NCBI GenBank assembly: GCA_028695735.1
Contig: JAQVIJ010000001.1
Location: 646,447 to 710,446, forward strand
Direction: 5' to 3'
Length of the DNA stretch: 64,000 nucleotides
From: Deltaproteobacteria bacterium
Lineage (GTDB): Bacteria; Desulfobacterota; Dissulfuribacteria; Dissulfuribacterales; DYLC01
Below the pieces are notes generated by a model. The model had not been told where the DNA came from. It worked only from the letters and a program-made list of their open reading frames with translations, and ran no database searches. A program made the translations under genes and the position numbers. Shown here one piece after another: positions 1 to 8,979 of this stretch (positions are counted from its first letter, which is position 1; every line of letters starts with the position of its first letter).

Positions 1-106
1 ATTAAATAGTCCGTAATTTTGAGCGAGGCAGTATTGTTTCTCATGTTTGTTGTTTGAATTGCTGTATGCTGTTCCCACATTAAGTCGTCATGAGGAGGGT
101 TTGAAG

Positions 107-469
107 ATGAGTGGGTTCGAATCCATTGTCTTGTACCTTGGGATGTCCATGATCGCCATTCTGGCTATGCTTGGCATATCGGCATTGCTGGGGCCGTTCC
201 GTCCCAAGTCCAATAAGGCTACCACATATGAATGCGGCGTGCCCCTTTTTGAGGCGGGCATAAAACGCTATGACGTCAAGTATTATCTGGTGGCTGTTCT
301 TTTTCTGGTTTTCGATCTGGAAACTGTTCTGATTTATCCCATAGCTGTTCAATTCAAGTCCTTGGCCCAGCAGGGTTGGGGTGTTTTTTTTGAGATTTTT
401 GTATTCGTTGCCGTGCTTTTGGCAGGACTGCTCTACGCCCTTCAGAAACGGGCTGTGGAGTGGGACTAA
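107..469 (+). CDS. nuoA: NADH-quinone oxidoreductase subunit A
   Basis: Small membrane subunit of respiratory complex I (120 aa), part of the arm that links the quinone site to the proton-pumping domain. Three hydrophobic segments are visible (about residues 7-29, 63-85 and 90-112), and the conserved loop YECGVP lies near residues 40-47, carrying the Cys characteristic of NuoA. An upstream in-frame ATG at 47 exists, but the ATG at 107 follows a strong GAGGAGGG ribosome site and gives the normal family length. First gene of an 11-gene nuo operon; nuoB starts 12 bases after its stop. The promoter is probably upstream of or at the window edge; none is clearly visible. Confidence 0.95.
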   Translation: MSGFESIVLYLGMSMIAILAMLGISALLGPFRPKSNKATTYECGVPLFEAGIKRYDVKYYLVAVLFLVFDLETVLIYPIAVQFKSLAQQGWGVFFEIFVFVAVLLAGLLYALQKRAVEWD

Positions 470-481
470 GGGGGTATCGAG

Positions 482-1003
482 ATGGGTCTTAAGGCTTATA
501 CTGGTGAGGGTTGGTTGCTGACCAAGATGGAGGAGCTGATCAACTGGGGCAGAAAGCGTTCCCCGTGGCCGCTTCCTTATGGTACCGCCTGTTGCGGCAT
601 AGAGATGATGTGTGCATTGGCCGCCAGTTACGATATGGCGCGTTTTGGGGCGGAGCGTCCCAGCTTCTCTCCCCGTCAAGCCGATGTGCTCATAGAGGCA
701 GGCACTATCAGCAAGAAAATGGCGCCCATATTGCGGCGTATATATGACCAGATGGCGGAGCCCAAGTGGGTGATCGCCATGGGTGCATGTGCCTGCACAG
801 GCGGGGTGTTTCGCACCTATTCCACGCTTCAGGGTATAAACAGGGTCATTCCCGTGGATGTATATGTGCCCGGCTGTCCTCCTCGTCCGGAGTCTCTGTT
901 GTATGCCCTTATGAAGGTTATGGAAAAGATAGAAAAAGACCATCCGCTTCGCGCCCTGTTTGACCGTGAGATCGGACAGGTCGATTTGAGGAGTTGCCCA
1001 TGA
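482..1003 (+). CDS. nuoB: NADH-quinone oxidoreductase subunit B
   Basis: Peripheral-arm subunit (173 aa) that carries cluster N2, the last Fe-S centre before quinone. The four expected ligands are visible: the CysCys pair at 37-38 (ACCGIE), Cys103 in MGACACTGG and Cys132 in VPGCPPRPE. The second motif has an extra cysteine (Cys105) two residues after the ligand, which is not usual in the family. It sits between nuoA and nuoC, and its stop overlaps the nuoC start as ATGA, implying translational coupling. Assignment is by recognised family motifs and operon order. Confidence 0.96.
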   Translation: MGLKAYTGEGWLLTKMEELINWGRKRSPWPLPYGTACCGIEMMCALAASYDMARFGAERPSFSPRQADVLIEAGTISKKMAPILRRIYDQMAEPKWVIAMGACACTGGVFRTYSTLQGINRVIPVDVYVPGCPPRPESLLYALMKVMEKIEKDHPLRALFDREIGQVDLRSCP

Positions 1004-1557
1004 GCCTGAAAGATCAAGTCCAGAGTTGTTTGGGGCCATTGGTGGTGGCTGTTTCTGAGTGCCAGGGTGATTTGAGCGTCGAGGTATCCCGTGAGAATAT
1101 CAAGGCTGCTTTGTCTAAATTAAAGGAGGATCCAGGGCTTTCCTTTGATTTTCTCAGCGACCTTTTTGGAGTGGACAATTCGGAATTATATAAAAAGACT
1201 GCTGCCAAGCCTGCAAAGAAGGCCGAGGCAGAGACTGCTCCGGAAGAGCCCCCCAAACCCCAGGAATTTCCCCCCAGATTTGAAGTCATTTATCTGCTGC
1301 TGTCCCTCAAGACCAACAAGCGGTTACAGGTAAAGGTGCGCGTGCCCGAAGAAAATCCTGTTGTGGACAGCGTGGTGTCCCTGTTCAAGGCAGCCACATG
1401 GCCTGAACGCGAGGCGTATGACATGTATGGCATCCGTTTCAACGGCCATCCGGATCTTAGGAGATTACTCATGTGGGAGGGGTTCCCTGCGTATCCTTTG
1501 CGTAAGGATTATCCCTTGGAGGGCAGAGGGGAAGAGAGGCATCTGATCTATGATTAA
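1000..1557 (+). CDS. nuoC: NADH-quinone oxidoreductase subunit C
   Basis: The 30-kDa-type peripheral subunit of complex I (185 aa), separate from NuoD here. The signature region WPEREAYDMYGI near residues 131-142 and the following HPDLRRLL are typical. The ATG at 1000 overlaps the nuoB stop (ATGA) and has GAGGAG upstream; a TTG at 994 is less likely. Between a short N-terminal domain and the conserved core, about residues 64-86 form an Ala/Lys/Pro/Glu-rich linker beginning AAKPAKKAEAE. This resembles the low-complexity tail of NuoI in the same operon. The nuoD start overlaps its end by 8 bases. Confidence 0.93.
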   Translation: MSLKDQVQSCLGPLVVAVSECQGDLSVEVSRENIKAALSKLKEDPGLSFDFLSDLFGVDNSELYKKTAAKPAKKAEAETAPEEPPKPQEFPPRFEVIYLLLSLKTNKRLQVKVRVPEENPVVDSVVSLFKAATWPEREAYDMYGIRFNGHPDLRRLLMWEGFPAYPLRKDYPLEGRGEERHLIYD

Positions 1558-2662
1558 CCATGATGATTATGTCAAGATAAACATCGGTCCTTCGCATCCG
1601 GCCATGCACGGCACACTGCGCGTGGTGGCCTATACGGACGGAGAAACTGTCGTCAGCGCTGATCCAGAGATCGGCTATCTGCATCGCGGGGTCGAGAAGC
1701 TTGGGGAGCATCTGAGTTATCACCAGTTCATTCCCATAACCGACCGCCTTAATTACTGTTCGGCCATTTGTAACAATGTCTCCTATGAGATGGCGGTGGA
1801 GAAGCTCTTGGGTGTGTCCGCACCTGAGAAGGCCCAGCTTGTGCGTGTCATTATGATGGAGCTGGCGAGAATAGCGGATCACCAGGTGTGTGTGGGCATT
1901 CTTGGTGTGGACCTGGGGGCATTCACCCCGTTTTTCTATTTGATCATACAGCGTGAAGAGATATACGAGATATTCGAACACTATAACGGCGCAAGGCTCA
2001 CCAACACCTTCGGCAGAATAGGTGGGGTGGAGGCTGACCTGCCCAAGGATTTCGAGCAGCGCTGGAAGAAGCTGAAGGAAGGCATAGCCCGTGCCAACGA
2101 GGAGACCGACAAGCTGCTCACTCACAACCGTATCTGGATGGATCGTACCATAGGCGTCACGACATTTTCAGCGGAAGATGCACTGGCATGGGGTTTTACA
2201 GGGCCTTGTCTCAGGGCCTGCGGCGTCAAGCGGGACCTGCGCAAGGACGAGCCTTACAGTGTGTATGACAGATTTGATTTCGAGGTGCCCGTCGGCAAGT
2301 ACGGCGATGTGTTTGACAGATATATGGTCAGAATGCGAGAGATGGAGGAATCTGTCAAAATAATCGATCAGGCCTTTAAGCTCTACAAAGATATGCCTGC
2401 CGATGCCCCCCTCATGGCAAAGGTGCCTAAGACCATCAAGCCTCCGGCAGGAGAGGTTTATTCCGCTATAGAGTCTCCCAACGGCGAACTGGGCTTCTTC
2501 ATCAAGAGCGATGGGTCTGACAAGCCTTATCGCATCAAGATACGGCCGCCATGTTACATGGTCTATCAGGCATTCCCTGAGATGGTCAAGGGCGAGATGA
2601 TAGCGGATCTAATAGCTTGTCTCAGCAGTCTCAATGTCATAGCCGGCGAACTGGATCGATAG
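1550..2662 (+). CDS. nuoD: NADH-quinone oxidoreductase subunit D
   Basis: The 49-kDa-type subunit (370 aa), which together with NuoB forms the quinone-reduction site. The N-terminal GPSHPAMHGTLR loop (about residues 13-24) is the conserved quinone-site beta-hairpin, followed by IGYLHRGVEKL, and the DLRKDEPY motif lies near residue 229. It belongs to the NiFe-hydrogenase large-subunit fold but lacks the paired CxxC metal ligands, as expected for NuoD. It starts inside the end of nuoC, and nuoH follows closely. Confidence 0.96.
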   Translation: MINHDDYVKINIGPSHPAMHGTLRVVAYTDGETVVSADPEIGYLHRGVEKLGEHLSYHQFIPITDRLNYCSAICNNVSYEMAVEKLLGVSAPEKAQLVRVIMMELARIADHQVCVGILGVDLGAFTPFFYLIIQREEIYEIFEHYNGARLTNTFGRIGGVEADLPKDFEQRWKKLKEGIARANEETDKLLTHNRIWMDRTIGVTTFSAEDALAWGFTGPCLRACGVKRDLRKDEPYSVYDRFDFEVPVGKYGDVFDRYMVRMREMEESVKIIDQAFKLYKDMPADAPLMAKVPKTIKPPAGEVYSAIESPNGELGFFIKSDGSDKPYRIKIRPPCYMVYQAFPEMVKGEMIADLIACLSSLNVIAGELDR

Positions 2663-2675
2663 GAAGGTGTGGCTT

Positions 2676-3716
2676 ATGAATGATCTGATAATTGCGCTCA
2701 TAAAGGTTGTCTTTATCTGGGTCTGGGTGTTGCTCATTGCAGTGGTCATGACATGGGTGGAGCGCAGAGGCGCCGCCATGATTCAGGACAGGCCCGGTCC
2801 CAATCGTGCGGGGCCGTTTGGCTTGTTGCAGCCCCTTGCGGATGGTATCAAGCTCTTCACTAAAGAGGATATTATACCCGCCAAGGCCAAAAAACTCCTC
2901 TTCATACTTGGCCCCATCCTGTTTTCCCTGCCCGCCTTTTCCGCCTATGCAGTGGTACCCTTTGGCGACAAGATCGTTCTGGGCGGTAAAGAGATCATCC
3001 TTCAGGTGGCGGATGTCAATATCGGTTTCCTTTACATAGTCGCACTGGGTTCCATGGCTGTTTACGGCATTGTGGTGGGTGGCTGGGCGTCCAACAATAA
3101 ATACTCGATTCTCGGTGGGCTACGCGCCACTGCCCAACTCATTTCATATGAGGTGCCCTGGGGGCTGGCCCTGCTGGCCATCGTGCTTGTGTATGGCACC
3201 TTCAGCCTGCGGGAGATCGCATTGGCACAGCAGGGGACGTTTCTCGGGATACTGCCCAATTGGGGCGTCTTCAAGCAACCCCTTGGTTTTATTCTCTTTA
3301 TAGTCGCAGCCTATGCCGAGGCCAATCGCGTACCCTTTGACCTGCCTGAGGCGGAAAGTGAGATAGTCTCCGGTTATCATACGGAATACGGCTCCATGCG
3401 GCTTGGCGTTTATCTTTTCGGAGAATACGTCAATCTCTGCACGCTTTCCGCTCTGATAGTCACATTTTTCTTTGGGGCATGGCACTTGCCTTACATCAAT
3501 ATGGCCTCGTTTTTAGGCCCGATTTCCTATGGCATAGCATCTTTTCTTGTCTTTTTTCTGAAGGTTTCCTTCTTCCTGTGGCTTTTTGTATGGGTCAGAT
3601 GGACCGTGCCACGTTTCAGATATGATCAGGTCATGGGATTGGGATGGAAGGCCCTTATCCCTCTGGGCTTGTTGAATCTGTTTTTGACGGCCCTGGCCAT
3701 TCAGTTGACTGCTTAA
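2676..3716 (+). CDS. nuoH: NADH-quinone oxidoreductase subunit H
   Basis: Membrane subunit (346 aa) that forms the quinone chamber with NuoB and NuoD. About eight hydrophobic helices are visible. The motif ERRGAAMIQDRPGPNRAGPFG near the N-terminus and EANRVPFDLPEAESEIVSGY in the middle are diagnostic, with the acidic residues of the quinone channel. The ATG at 2676 is 8 bases after AGGAAGG; an upstream GTG at 2667 overlaps that ribosome site and is rejected. The gene lies 13 bases downstream of nuoD. Confidence 0.96.
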   Translation: MNDLIIALIKVVFIWVWVLLIAVVMTWVERRGAAMIQDRPGPNRAGPFGLLQPLADGIKLFTKEDIIPAKAKKLLFILGPILFSLPAFSAYAVVPFGDKIVLGGKEIILQVADVNIGFLYIVALGSMAVYGIVVGGWASNNKYSILGGLRATAQLISYEVPWGLALLAIVLVYGTFSLREIALAQQGTFLGILPNWGVFKQPLGFILFIVAAYAEANRVPFDLPEAESEIVSGYHTEYGSMRLGVYLFGEYVNLCTLSALIVTFFFGAWHLPYINMASFLGPISYGIASFLVFFLKVSFFLWLFVWVRWTVPRFRYDQVMGLGWKALIPLGLLNLFLTALAIQLTA

Positions 3717-3726
3717 GGAGTGTATC

Positions 3727-4404
3727 ATGGCAAAGCCTGTTGTAGAGAAGCGATATAAATTGTCCGAGCAGGTCTATCTCTGGGAGCTCATCAAGGGTAT
3801 GGGGCTCACTTGGAAGCACTTCATCTTCAATGTCAAGGCATCGTTCAGGCCGGAGCCGCACACAATCCCCACTTGTTGGCAGTATCCGGAGGACAGGCGT
3901 CCTATCGCACCCAATTTCAGGGGTGCCCACATGCTGATGCTGGATGAGGAGGGTAGAGAGAAGTGTGTGGGTTGCGGAATGTGCGCCAAGATATGCCCTG
4001 CCAACTGCATAACGGTAGAGAATGCCAAGGTGCCGGAGGGCGAGGAGGCTAAATATGCAGGCAAGACCTATTCCAAGACCTTTACCATAGATTGGCTGCG
4101 CTGCATCTTCTGTGGTTTTTGTGAGGAGGTGTGTCCTAAGGGTGCCATGATGCTTGGGCCTGAATATGAACTTGCCCGCTATACCCCTGAGGAATGCCTG
4201 GCGGATAAATCCATGCTCTTGGCCAATTTTCACAAGGCCAAACAGGAAGGCAAGTTGAGGCCTCCCAGAGAGCCTGTGCCTGTGGTAGGGGCTGCGGCAA
4301 AGCCCGGCGAAGAGAAGCCTGCCGCATCAGCGGATGAGAAGGCCGTGACATCTGCCGCAAAACCAAAGGTGGCTGTAAAGGCAAAACCGAAGGCCGCAGA
4401 GTGA
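3727..4404 (+). CDS. nuoI: NADH-quinone oxidoreductase subunit I
   Basis: Peripheral ferredoxin-like subunit (225 aa) with two [4Fe-4S] clusters (N6a and N6b) that pass electrons to NuoB. Ligands are seen at Cys80/83/86/90 (CVGCGMCAKICP) and Cys126/129/132/136 (CIFCGFCEEVCP). From about residue 187 to the end the protein carries an Ala/Lys/Pro/Glu-rich tail not present in most NuoI proteins. A gap of about 80 bases precedes nuoJ. Without NuoEFG this subunit, with NuoB, is the likely entry point for electrons from an external donor such as ferredoxin; that role is inferred from the missing module. Confidence 0.94.
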   Translation: MAKPVVEKRYKLSEQVYLWELIKGMGLTWKHFIFNVKASFRPEPHTIPTCWQYPEDRRPIAPNFRGAHMLMLDEEGREKCVGCGMCAKICPANCITVENAKVPEGEEAKYAGKTYSKTFTIDWLRCIFCGFCEEVCPKGAMMLGPEYELARYTPEECLADKSMLLANFHKAKQEGKLRPPREPVPVVGAAAKPGEEKPAASADEKAVTSAAKPKVAVKAKPKAAE

Positions 4405-4487
4405 AGTAACCGTGTCGTCCTGTGTTGGTGAATATGGCATTCCTGCTGAATTTTAATAGTCCGTGAATCTTTTAGAGGAGTGAGTCT

Positions 4488-4985
4488 ATGGACATATATT
4501 TCTGGTTTTTCGCTCTGGTAGCCGTTGCCTCAGGTATATTTATGGTTACGGCAAGAGAGCCATTGCCTGGTGCGTTGGGTCTGCTGACAACCTTTATCTC
4601 ATTGGCCTCTCTATACCTGCATCTGCATGCGCCTCTGGTGGCCATTTTCCAGATTACCATATATGCAGGCGCTATTCTGGTCCTGGTGGTCTTCGTCATT
4701 ATGCTCCTCATGACTCCGGACGAGGAGTTGAGTGTTAAACAATACAACCTGTCCTATAAATCCATGGGCGCAATAGCAGGCGTGGCAATGATTGCTCTGT
4801 TGCTCGTTGGAGTGAGAGGGATCGCATGTATCGTGGGTGAAAAGGCCCTGCCCAGTGATTTCGGTCAGCCCGGTCTCATAGGCAAGCTGCTGTATTCGGA
4901 TTTTTTGCTGCATTTCGAGGTGGTTTCCGTGCTGTTGCTGGTGGCATTGGTGGGCGCCATCTATATATCGAAGCGTAATCTATAG
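4488..4985 (+). CDS. nuoJ: NADH-quinone oxidoreductase subunit J
   Basis: Hydrophobic complex I subunit (165 aa) with five predicted membrane helices. The segment FQITIYAGAILVLVVFVIMLL near residues 46-66 holds the conserved Tyr/Gly pi-bulge helix typical of NuoJ. The start is preceded by AGAGGAG. The 83-base gap before it contains a short stretch (TAATAGTCCGTGAAT) similar to the first bases of the window upstream of nuoA; whether this has a role is unknown. nuoK follows after 12 bases. Confidence 0.94.
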   Translation: MDIYFWFFALVAVASGIFMVTAREPLPGALGLLTTFISLASLYLHLHAPLVAIFQITIYAGAILVLVVFVIMLLMTPDEELSVKQYNLSYKSMGAIAGVAMIALLLVGVRGIACIVGEKALPSDFGQPGLIGKLLYSDFLLHFEVVSVLLLVALVGAIYISKRNL

Positions 4986-4997
4986 GGAGGCCGGTCA

Positions 4998-5306
4998 ATG
5001 GGAGTCGTCACACTCAATCACTACATACTGCTCGCTTCCGTGCTGTTCGGCATTGGAGCCATTGGATTTGTGACCAGACGAAACGCCATCATACTTTTTA
5101 TGTCCGTGGAGTTGATGCTGAATGCAGTCAATCTGATGCTGGTCGCCTTTTCACGCTTCAAAGCGGATATGGCCGGTCAGGTCATGGTGCTTTTCATATA
5201 TGCTGTGGCTGCGGCCGAAGTGGCTGTGGGCCTTGCGATCCTGATATCCCTCTTTCGTCATGTGCGCGGAGTGGACATCAATCGTTTCAATCTGTTGAAG
5301 CATTGA
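4998..5306 (+). CDS. nuoK: NADH-quinone oxidoreductase subunit K
   Basis: Small membrane subunit (102 aa) with three hydrophobic helices, homologous to MrpC of cation antiporters. Conserved Glu residues lie in the second and third helices ([12 protein letters not shown] and [12 protein letters not shown]) and are part of the proton path in the family. A GGGAGG ribosome site precedes the ATG. The length is normal. It lies between nuoJ and nuoL. Confidence 0.95.
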   Translation: MGVVTLNHYILLASVLFGIGAIGFVTRRNAIILFMSVELMLNAVNLMLVAFSRFKADMAGQVMVLFIYAVAAAEVAVGLAILISLFRHVRGVDINRFNLLKH

Positions 5307-5332
5307 AAAGGGGTTAATTTAGGGGGAGTTGC

Positions 5333-7318
5333 ATGGATAACTTTATCTTCTTGATACCACTTATGCCGCTTTTGGGTTTTATCCTGAACGGCCTGTTCGG
5401 TAAGCGTCTGGGCAAAAGCTTTGTCTCGTATGTGGGATGCGCCAGTGTGGGCATAGCCTTTGCCGTAGCGGCCTGGATGGCCCTGGAGCTTTTTCACCGG
5501 CCAGCCGAGGCAAGACACATCAGTCAGGTACTCTGGACCTGGATGGCTGTTGGTGATTTCAATGTCAATCTTGCCTTGATGATAGATCAGCTCTCCTGTG
5601 TCATGATTTTGGTGGTGACAGGAGTCGGTTTTTTGATCCATATCTACAGCACCGGTTACATGCACGATGACGAGTCGTACTGGCGTTATTTCGCCTACCT
5701 CAACATGTTCGTGTTCTTCATGATTATGCTGGTGCTCGGCGCCAACTATGTGGTGATGTTCGTGGGCTGGGAAGGCGTGGGTCTGGCGTCGTATCTGCTC
5801 ATAGGTTTCTGGTACAAAGGCAATGCCAATGCCGATGCAGGTAAAAAGGCATTTGTGGTCAACAGAATCGGGGACTTCGGATTTATTCTGGGCATGTTTC
5901 TGATGTTCTGGACATTCGGCTCCCTTTCCTATGATGAGGTCTTCAAGTCAGCCTATCAGCTCTATTCCCTTGGCGAGATACACATCAATGACCCCATTCT
6001 CGTGGCCATATGTATACTGTTTTTCGTAGGCGCCACAGGTAAATCAGCGCAGATCCCCCTCTATGTGTGGTTGCCTGATGCCATGGCCGGTCCCACCCCT
6101 GTTTCCGCCCTGATACATGCAGCTACCATGGTGACGGCCGGTGTGTATATGGTTGCCCGTTCCAACATCCTCTATACCCTGTCACCTACCGCCCTGCTGG
6201 TAGTGGGTACTGTGGCTGCGTTTACAGCCTTGATGGCCGCCACAATGGGCATCCTGCAGAACGATATCAAGCGTGTGCTGGCCTATTCCACGGTGAGCCA
6301 GTTGGGTTACATGTTCATCGGCGTGGGCGTCACCGCTTACTGGGCCGGTATATTCCATCTGATGACCCATGCCTTCTTCAAGGCCTGTCTGTTCCTCTGT
6401 TCCGGTTCTGTCATACATGCCATGGGCGGTGAACAGGATATGCGCAAAATGGGTGGTTTGGCCTCAAAAATGCCCATAACTTATGCCACAATGCTCATAG
6501 CCACCATAGCCATTGCCGGTATTCCTCCCTTTGCAGGCTTTTTCAGCAAGGATGAAATACTCTGGAAGGCCTTCACATTTCCTTACTATCCTGTGATGGG
6601 CAAGGTGATTTGGTTCATGGGCGCCCTTGGCGCTGGCATCACTGCCTTTTATATGTTCAGGCTTATCTTCATGACCTTCCATGGCAAGTTCCGCGGCACC
6701 CATGAACAGGAGCATCATCTGCATGAATCACCTTTGTCCATGACAGGTCCGCTTATGATACTGGCCTTCCTCTCTCTCACAGGCGGCTGGCTTGGAATAC
6801 CTCATCTGATTGGAGAGCAGCTGGGCGGTCATATCCCCAATGTGCTGGAGCATTTTCTGGAGCCTGTTTTCGCCAATTCCCAGCATGTGCTGGAAACGGT
6901 CGCTCCATCGGCCCATTATGCCCATGCAGCGGAGTGGAGTTTGATGGCCCTGTCAGTGGCCATCGCAGGCTGCGGCATATTCGGGGCGTTTTATGTGTAT
7001 TCCATGCGTTTTCCGGAGCTGCCCGCACGTTTGGCCGAGGTCTATGCCCTGCACTATCGCGTGGTCTATAACAAATACTATGTGGATGAGATATATCACA
7101 TACTTGTGGTCATGCCCATCTACTATTTCTCCATATTTCTGTGGAAGGTGGTGGATGCCTTTGTGATAGATGGAGTGGGCATCAACGGTCAGGCATGGCT
7201 GGTGCAGCGTCTTGCAAGGGCCGGAGGTTTTGTGCATAACGGCTATCTGCAGACCTATGCCGCCTTCATGATGGTTGGTCTGGTATGTATCCTGTATTAT
7301 TTCCTGCAGTTGAGATGA
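5333..7318 (+). CDS. nuoL: NADH-quinone oxidoreductase subunit L
   Basis: Largest antiporter-like subunit (661 aa), normal length for NuoL. It has many transmembrane helices; the VGWEGVGLASYLLIGFWY segment carries the conserved Glu of the proton channel, and LPDAMAGPTPVSALIHAATMV carries the broken-helix Lys/His region. The C-terminal part (from about residue 540) should form the lateral amphipathic helix that runs along the membrane arm. A GGGGGAG ribosome site precedes the ATG at 5333. nuoM follows after 48 bases. Confidence 0.96.
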   Translation: MDNFIFLIPLMPLLGFILNGLFGKRLGKSFVSYVGCASVGIAFAVAAWMALELFHRPAEARHISQVLWTWMAVGDFNVNLALMIDQLSCVMILVVTGVGFLIHIYSTGYMHDDESYWRYFAYLNMFVFFMIMLVLGANYVVMFVGWEGVGLASYLLIGFWYKGNANADAGKKAFVVNRIGDFGFILGMFLMFWTFGSLSYDEVFKSAYQLYSLGEIHINDPILVAICILFFVGATGKSAQIPLYVWLPDAMAGPTPVSALIHAATMVTAGVYMVARSNILYTLSPTALLVVGTVAAFTALMAATMGILQNDIKRVLAYSTVSQLGYMFIGVGVTAYWAGIFHLMTHAFFKACLFLCSGSVIHAMGGEQDMRKMGGLASKMPITYATMLIATIAIAGIPPFAGFFSKDEILWKAFTFPYYPVMGKVIWFMGALGAGITAFYMFRLIFMTFHGKFRGTHEQEHHLHESPLSMTGPLMILAFLSLTGGWLGIPHLIGEQLGGHIPNVLEHFLEPVFANSQHVLETVAPSAHYAHAAEWSLMALSVAIAGCGIFGAFYVYSMRFPELPARLAEVYALHYRVVYNKYYVDEIYHILVVMPIYYFSIFLWKVVDAFVIDGVGINGQAWLVQRLARAGGFVHNGYLQTYAAFMMVGLVCILYYFLQLR

Positions 7319-7366
7319 GAAGGGTTGATTTACTAACGCATAAATAAGAACAAAGAGGGCTCGGAC

Positions 7367-8941
7367 ATGAATGGATTGCAACTCACATACGTCACCTTTA
7401 TGCCCCTTTTAGGGGTGATTCCCATCCTTTTTATTTCACAGAAGGGTGAGGCTGGCAAGGCATTGATCAAATGGGTCTCCTTTGTCACATCTTTATTGGT
7501 CTTTGCCGCTTCCCTCCGGCTTTATGCAGGGTTTGACCCGACCAATCCCAATTTTCAGTTTGTGGAGCTGGCGTCCTGGATACCTGCCTATGGTATCAGT
7601 TATCATATGGGGATGGATGGTCTCGCCTTCTGGCTGGTGATGCTGACCACATTTCTGACGCCCATCACCATCCTTTCCACATGGAAGGCCATAGAGAAAC
7701 GGGTCAAGGAGTTTCATGTGGCGATGCTCTTTTTGGAGACTGCAATGCTCGGCACCTTTCTGGCCATTGATGTCTTCCTTTTTTACATCTTCTGGGAGTT
7801 GCTTCTCATTCCAATGTACCTCATTATCGGTGTTTGGGGTGGAGAGAGAAGGATATATGCAGCAATAAAATTTTTCCTGTTCACTGCCGTTGGTTCTTTG
7901 CTGATGTTGGTCTGTATCATCGGTCTGGTCTATTTTCACAAGGAGACCACGGGTGTCCTGACCTTCAATCTTCTGGAGCTCTATGGCACAAGGCTTCCTC
8001 ATATCTATGAAGTGCTGTTTTTTGCTGCCTTTGCCCTGGCCTTCGCCATCAAGGTGCCCATGTTTCCGCTGCACACATGGTTGCCGGATGCACACGTAGA
8101 GGCCCCTACAGCTGGTTCCGTGATACTGGCCGGTATCCTGCTGAAGATGGGTACCTACGGTTTTATGCGATTTGCCATGCCCCTTTTCCCGGCAGGTTCG
8201 GAGTATTTTACTCCACTTATAATTACACTTTCAGTGATCGGCATTATATATGGTGCATTGGTGGCCATGGTACAGCCTGATATCAAGAAATTGGTTGCCT
8301 ATTCCTCTGTCTCCCACTTGGGTTACTGCATGTTGGGGCTTTATGCACTTACGCCTCAGGCAGTGGAGGGTTCGATCCTCCAGATGATCAACCATGGTAT
8401 CTCCACCAGCGCCCTGTTCCTTCTGGTGGGTGTGGTCTATGAGCGTCGTCATACCCGCCTCATATCGGAATATGGCGGCATTGCCCGTGTCATGCCTGTC
8501 TATGCCACCATCTTTTTGATAATAACCCTGTCCTCCATAGGGCTTCCCAGCACCAACGGGTTTATAGGTGAATTCTTGATTCTTCTGGGGACATTTAAGG
8601 TCTATAAGGCCGCAGCGGTTCTGGCGGCATCCGGCGTGATATTGGGCGCTGTATATATGCTCTGGATGGTTCAGCGAGTCTTTTACGGTGAGGTGACCAA
8701 TGCCAAGAATCTCACTTTGAAGGACATGACCTGCCGTGAGGTGATTTACATGCTGCCTCTTCTGGTGATGGTCTTCTGGATAGGCCTGTATCCCAACTTT
8801 TTTTTGAACAAGATGCATGTGTCGGTGGATAAGTTTATAGCCCAGACCAAGGTGGAGCGACACAATGGGCCTCATTGTCCTGTGCAGCATGCCAGTCTGG
8901 AGATGAGTCAGGCGGCTCACGGCCAGGTTGCAGGGCAGTGA
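7367..8941 (+). CDS. nuoM: NADH-quinone oxidoreductase subunit M
   Basis: Second antiporter-like proton-pumping subunit (524 aa). The motif [17 protein letters not shown] holds the conserved Glu, and [20 protein letters not shown] is the family signature of the broken helix. The C-terminal 35 residues are hydrophilic and His-rich ([13 protein letters not shown]), a somewhat unusual ending. It lies between nuoL and nuoN in the usual order, with a GAGGG ribosome site upstream of the ATG. Confidence 0.96.
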   Translation: MNGLQLTYVTFMPLLGVIPILFISQKGEAGKALIKWVSFVTSLLVFAASLRLYAGFDPTNPNFQFVELASWIPAYGISYHMGMDGLAFWLVMLTTFLTPITILSTWKAIEKRVKEFHVAMLFLETAMLGTFLAIDVFLFYIFWELLLIPMYLIIGVWGGERRIYAAIKFFLFTAVGSLLMLVCIIGLVYFHKETTGVLTFNLLELYGTRLPHIYEVLFFAAFALAFAIKVPMFPLHTWLPDAHVEAPTAGSVILAGILLKMGTYGFMRFAMPLFPAGSEYFTPLIITLSVIGIIYGALVAMVQPDIKKLVAYSSVSHLGYCMLGLYALTPQAVEGSILQMINHGISTSALFLLVGVVYERRHTRLISEYGGIARVMPVYATIFLIITLSSIGLPSTNGFIGEFLILLGTFKVYKAAAVLAASGVILGAVYMLWMVQRVFYGEVTNAKNLTLKDMTCREVIYMLPLLVMVFWIGLYPNFFLNKMHVSVDKFIAQTKVERHNGPHCPVQHASLEMSQAAHGQVAGQ

Positions 8942-8979
8942 TGGTTTATGCCAATTTCAAGTGAACAAGGAGAGAAGAT

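Noticed and set aside
80-1039. A 319-codon minus-strand frame across nuoA-nuoB
   Set aside because: It lies antisense to two clearly recognised complex I genes and has no domain or ribosome site.
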